DNA of 64,000 bases, taken from the IMG/VR virus record IMGVR_UViG_3300047476_002078, positions 230,802-294,801 of that record. One strand, 5' to 3'. How positions within the stretch are numbered: position 1 is the stretch's first letter; each line of letters opens with the position of its first letter. Both the position numbers and the translations under genes were made by a program. Under the pieces are notes generated by a model. It did not search any database. It saw nothing but the letters and a program-made list of their open reading frames with translations, and was not told the origin of the DNA. The DNA comes from a virus. Below, piece by piece: positions 60,516 through 64,000 of this stretch.

Positions 60516-63500
60516 ATGGCAAATTTTAATTTAACAGTTAAAGGTACAGTTAAATCTGACGACGACTTTAGAATTCAACTTGAATTACTTCAGCCTAGTT
60601 GTACAGAGAATGATAAGGTTGTAACTATAAGTTCAGCTTCCAAAGTTAAATCTAATGGGCAAGTTGTTAAAGCTTATGTTATTCCACGAAATCCTTCAAA
60701 TTTTCCGGGCGGTTCAGTAGATTTTTCATTATATGAATCTAATGTGCCTTCTGATTCTTATGTAAAAGCTTTAATTGTCATAAACTCCGTAGATGGTGTA
60801 GATGTTTATTTTGGAACTCCTGCTGCTTCGGCTGAATTAGCGTCTGAGCCTAACTCTTTAAGTTATCACATTGCGATTGTAACTTTAAGAAAAATAGGAA
60901 GCGTTTTACAAAACATTACGAACGCTGACATTATAGATAGAAGACCTTTAAACCAAATTAACGGAGCACCTGTTTACTATGCAGCAGGCGATGAAATAGC
61001 TACCGAGCAGTTTTTAGTTCAGATAGCAGACTCCTTTGTAGGTCTTCCAAATACACTTGATAACTCGATAGATTTTACTGCAAATAGAGCGTCTGTAAGT
61101 CAGTATGCTTCACCGAATTTAATTACTGCTAAGTTTAGTGTAAGAACAGGAAGTTTCTCCGGAAACGCTGTCAGCCTTGATGACGCACCTTCTTTTTCAA
61201 TTAGACCTAATTGCTGGGTTCGTGTTGGTCAAGAGTTTAGAAGAATAACCAATATTTCTAGTCAAACAGAATTTGAAGTTTCTTCAGATTTTTTAGGAGC
61301 TTCTTGGATTAACGAAAGTGATATAGAGCAGTTGCCTTGGGTAGATGTTGTATATGGGCAAAGTAAATTTTTTGCGGTATCTACTACAGGTAAAATAGCT
61401 AACTCTGAAGATGGATTAAGCTGGACAGAAAAATATACATCCTCATATCATTTTAACAAAATAATTTATACAGGCTCTATATTGGTTGCTGTTGCCAATG
61501 ATGGAGTTATTGTTCACTCTAATGATGAGGGTGAAAATTGGAATGTGGTAACGACAGGATTAGAAGATTTTTATTCTGTTGTTTTTGATGGTACAAATTA
61601 TATTATTGTTTCAAGCGGTAATGTTTATACTTATGATAGCGTATTTACTCTAAGTAATACTGTTTCAATACCTCAAACTTTACTTCAAACTTCTGGAAAT
61701 AATAAATACTATACCTCAAATCTAATTAAAAAAATTACTTATGGAAACGGTTTGTATGTAATTGTTACTGACGAGTTCAAAGAATATGAAACAGTCGGTT
61801 CTACAACAGTAACAAACCTATATCTCAGCTATATATGGACTTCAAATGATGGTACAACTTGGAGTAGAATAAGCACTCCTTGGAAAACCTCATTCAATTA
61901 TTCAAGTTTTTATGTTAATTATGCAGATTACTTAAACGGTGTTTATCTTGTAGGTGGAAATTTTGGAACTTACAAGTCAAGTGATGGTTCAAGCTGGTCT
62001 TTTGCTTGTGCTGAAACTATGGGAGCCTCATACGGCTTAGGTATTTATCTTTTAATTAGTTCAAATATTTCATACTTCTCAGAAGACTTAATTACATTTT
62101 CAGAAACTACTCTTGCTCAAAATAATTGGAAAGCTAGTTCGTTTAACGGTCAAATTTTCTTAGCTGTTGGAACGTCTGGAAATTACAGGTCAATGTTTGT
62201 TGATCTTAGCACAACAACTTTTGCCATCTACGAACCTATTCCTACTAAAGATTTGTATCAAAATGTAGGGGATGAGTCTCAGGGAACAAGAGTCATAGAT
62301 AATTTTAGTGAATTAGTTACAAGTTTGATTCTCGATTATGATGACAGTTCATCTGTAGATGACGGTCAGTATGATTCAGGAAGCAATAATATTATTGCCT
62401 TAGTATCCACAGATGATGAAGACGATTTTGTAACATTTTTAAGACCTTTATCAAAAGCAGGAGAGCTTACTGAAATAGTAATGCCTAACCCTGCACAAAA
62501 TTTAAAAATCACATTTTTACCATTTCACTATGTAGGTGATGGTCAAGTTAATCTACTTGGGTATAGCTGTTTCTTTATTAAAGACGTAGAACAATACAAA
62601 GGTGGAATATTTAATCAAGCTTTAGGATTCACTAACGAGTCTTCTGGATTAAATATGGATATAGGGTTGTTTAACAACAGAACTTTAATCACATTCAAAG
62701 ATGAATTTTCTTCGTATGTTACAGGAATAAATTCTTCCTCTCCTTATGGTGATCTAATTGTTCAAGAACAAGGTGCAGAGATACCTAGACGTTTAGTTGG
62801 AGTAACAGATGATACTCTTCCTTATTACGAAGAACTGTCTCCAAATCAAATTCTTTTATGGGATAATCTAAGCAATTCTGTAAAAAGAAGAATGATTTCT
62901 GTAGTAAGAAGATATGGAACAATTGATACAAACGACCAAAACTCTTCTTATATTCAATCCTTTAAAGCAAAAGGTTCCCCTGTACTGTACAGCGTAACTC
63001 AGGCTGGTTGTAATAATGGAGATGTTGTTTATTTTAATGGTACTCAATTCGTAAAAGCTTTAGCAGACGATATTTCAAATGCCGACATTGTTGGAGTAAT
63101 TTTTAACGTATCTGGCACATTAGGAGATGTTGCAATATCTGGGAAAATTGAAAACGTGTTCACAGGTCTTGTAGTAGGAAATCCGTATTTTTTAAGTCAG
63201 GTTGATGCAGGTCAAATAATTACACCAAAACCAAGTTCCGGATTAATTGTAAAAGTAGGATTCGCTACGTCATCTAACACTTTAGTTCTTGATGTAAAAG
63301 AATTTTTTGATCTTCCTCAAGCCGATGCTATTGTAGGGTCTTCAACTCAGCTTGCTAATGGACAAGCAACTCATACTTCTTTAACAACAGCTATTAGTGA
63401 TATACCTGTTGATGGAAAGATTTTGATTTTAAGAGGAACTTTTACAGGAAATATAGATGTCAATAAAAGATGCTCAATAGAAGGTCAAGGATATGGTTCT

Positions 63501-63677
63501 AACTTCAGTGGAAACATAACTGTATCTACTGATTACGTTACTTTAAAAAATGTAAGATTTGGTGGAAATTTAACTGTGTCTGGAAATAGCAATTTCATTC
63601 AACAATGTTTTGTTTCTTCTACCTCTACAATTTCTAACACAGGTACTAACAATCTGGTTCAGACAATTACAGGGTAA
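60516..63677 (+). CDS. Large modular tail-fibre protein with propeller-like repeats, 1053 aa
   Basis: Residues about 30-148 form one unit of the kind repeated three times at 56748 (SYVKALIVIN, YHIAIVTLRKIG, DIIDRRPL). Residues about 275-565 have BNR/sialidase-like repeats, e.g. VDVVYGQSKFFAVSTTGKIA, SEDGLSWTE, HSNDEGENWN, TSNDGTTWSR and KSSDGSSWSF, giving a probable beta-propeller. No sialidase catalytic set is evident. Residues about 935-1053 read as a beta-helix start (HTSLTTAISDIPVDGKILIL). Likely a receptor-binding or glycan-binding fibre. Confidence 0.8.
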   Translation: MANFNLTVKGTVKSDDDFRIQLELLQPSCTENDKVVTISSASKVKSNGQVVKAYVIPRNPSNFPGGSVDFSLYESNVPSDSYVKALIVINSVDGVDVYFGTPAASAELASEPNSLSYHIAIVTLRKIGSVLQNITNADIIDRRPLNQINGAPVYYAAGDEIATEQFLVQIADSFVGLPNTLDNSIDFTANRASVSQYASPNLITAKFSVRTGSFSGNAVSLDDAPSFSIRPNCWVRVGQEFRRITNISSQTEFEVSSDFLGASWINESDIEQLPWVDVVYGQSKFFAVSTTGKIANSEDGLSWTEKYTSSYHFNKIIYTGSILVAVANDGVIVHSNDEGENWNVVTTGLEDFYSVVFDGTNYIIVSSGNVYTYDSVFTLSNTVSIPQTLLQTSGNNKYYTSNLIKKITYGNGLYVIVTDEFKEYETVGSTTVTNLYLSYIWTSNDGTTWSRISTPWKTSFNYSSFYVNYADYLNGVYLVGGNFGTYKSSDGSSWSFACAETMGASYGLGIYLLISSNISYFSEDLITFSETTLAQNNWKASSFNGQIFLAVGTSGNYRSMFVDLSTTTFAIYEPIPTKDLYQNVGDESQGTRVIDNFSELVTSLILDYDDSSSVDDGQYDSGSNNIIALVSTDDEDDFVTFLRPLSKAGELTEIVMPNPAQNLKITFLPFHYVGDGQVNLLGYSCFFIKDVEQYKGGIFNQALGFTNESSGLNMDIGLFNNRTLITFKDEFSSYVTGINSSSPYGDLIVQEQGAEIPRRLVGVTDDTLPYYEELSPNQILLWDNLSNSVKRRMISVVRRYGTIDTNDQNSSYIQSFKAKGSPVLYSVTQAGCNNGDVVYFNGTQFVKALADDISNADIVGVIFNVSGTLGDVAISGKIENVFTGLVVGNPYFLSQVDAGQIITPKPSSGLIVKVGFATSSNTLVLDVKEFFDLPQADAIVGSSTQLANGQATHTSLTTAISDIPVDGKILILRGTFTGNIDVNKRCSIEGQGYGSNFSGNITVSTDYVTLKNVRFGGNLTVSGNSNFIQQCFVSSTSTISNTGTNNLVQTITG

Positions 63678-63680
63678 CAA

Positions 63681-64000
63681 ATGAAAAAAGCAAATCAGAG
63701 TCAATCAGATACAGATATTGAAAAACGTCGTTACGAAACAACGCTAGAAAGACCTCCAAGACATGATTTGAGAAGAGATCATGCTCCAGTACGTGACCCT
63801 GATTTACAAAAAGAAAAAATACAAAGAAGAGACGATATGGGTGGAACTTCTGTTTACAAGAAAAAGAACGAACAAAAATCCAAAGCCTCCAAAGAAGAAT
63901 CTGGTTCAACTGGAAGATTAATGGATGGCTGGGAACCTAAAAAAGAAAATTTAGAACAACTATTAAAAGTTGAAGCAAAACTAGATGTTTGTATTAAGTT
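63681..64000 (+). CDS. Hypothetical charged protein (partial)
   Basis: Starts 3 bp after the fibre gene and runs off the window end (106 codons seen). The chain is very rich in K, R, E, D and Q (KKANQSQSDTDIEKRRYETT, then RRDHAPVRDPDLQKEKIQRR), so mostly disordered at first, with LEQLLKVEAKLD near the end. Not recognised. A head or tail assembly protein is the likely context. Confidence 0.6.
   Translation, partial: MKKANQSQSDTDIEKRRYETTLERPPRHDLRRDHAPVRDPDLQKEKIQRRDDMGGTSVYKKKNEQKSKASKEESGSTGRLMDGWEPKKENLEQLLKVEAKLDVCIK

Noticed and set aside
1-64000. CRISPR array, insertion sequence, integrase or attachment sites
   Set aside because: No regularly spaced short repeats, transposase/DDE or tyrosine recombinase motifs, or flanking inverted repeats were found; the only long direct repeat is a two-copy 75-bp unit.
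1-64000. Alternative genetic code (stop reassignment)
   Set aside because: TAA, TAG and TGA all terminate long ORFs exactly where the next gene starts (ATGA and TAATG overlaps), and conserved proteins have full length without in-frame stops.

Overview
The window looks like an internal piece of the genome of a large, AT-rich tailed bacteriophage (Caudoviricetes). It has tightly packed genes, many with 1-14 bp overlaps. It carries phage replication and recombination functions beside large modular tail-fibre or baseplate-like proteins. There are no rRNA, ribosomal-protein or host housekeeping operons. All three stop codons are used normally and ATG, GTG and TTG starts occur, so the standard bacterial code fits. 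Nothing in the sequence names the host with certainty.

Layout. (1) 1-7869, mostly minus: sugar-nucleotide genes (RmlB-like, RmlA-like), a glycosyltransferase, a 2OG-Fe(II) oxygenase, then a replication block (CHC2 zinc-finger primase fragment, DnaB-like helicase, helicase-loader-like protein, SNF2-like helicase). (2) 7875-9187 plus: two unknown genes, closed by a hairpin shared with the convergent gene. (3) 9194-18236 minus: unknown genes, a possible sigma-like protein and two huge paralogous fibre/baseplate-like proteins. (4) 18237-18917: a gene-free divergent region with a 75-bp exact direct repeat and several ACCGTAAA boxes. (5) 18918-35375 plus: HEXXH protein, DksA-like protein, bacterial-type clamp-loader subunits (delta' and delta), class I ribonucleotide reductase, NAD-dependent ligase, RecD-like helicase, HU-like protein, full-length Lon, and two members of an unknown family. 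(6) 35344-36536 minus: two more 2OG-Fe(II) oxygenases. (7) 36709-48567 plus: ssDNA-binding candidate, RuvC-like, RecA, Mre11/SbcD, a Rad50/SbcC apparently split over separate genes, a Cas4/RecB-like nuclease, small unknowns, ClpX and an NFU1-type Fe-S protein. (8) 48531-51048, mixed strands: third member of the unknown family, a degenerate Thg1-like protein, a fourth 2OG oxygenase and a cupin-like protein. (9) 51085-64000: structural genes on both strands, a UvrD-like helicase and a run of modular tail-fibre proteins with beta-helix and propeller-like parts.

How it fits together. The phage appears to carry much of its own replisome accessory set, dNTP supply and double-strand-break repair. 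It also carries two AAA+ proteases or unfoldases. Several products need iron or Fe-S (four 2OG oxygenases, NrdB, NFU1, the nuclease with a cysteine cluster). The least explained layer is the set of four paralogous 2OG-Fe(II) oxygenases, two of whose three loci lie next to a three-member family with no function I recognise. A recurring near-palindromic box, TTTACCGTAAA, sits in or near several predicted promoters and may be a phage-wide regulatory signal.
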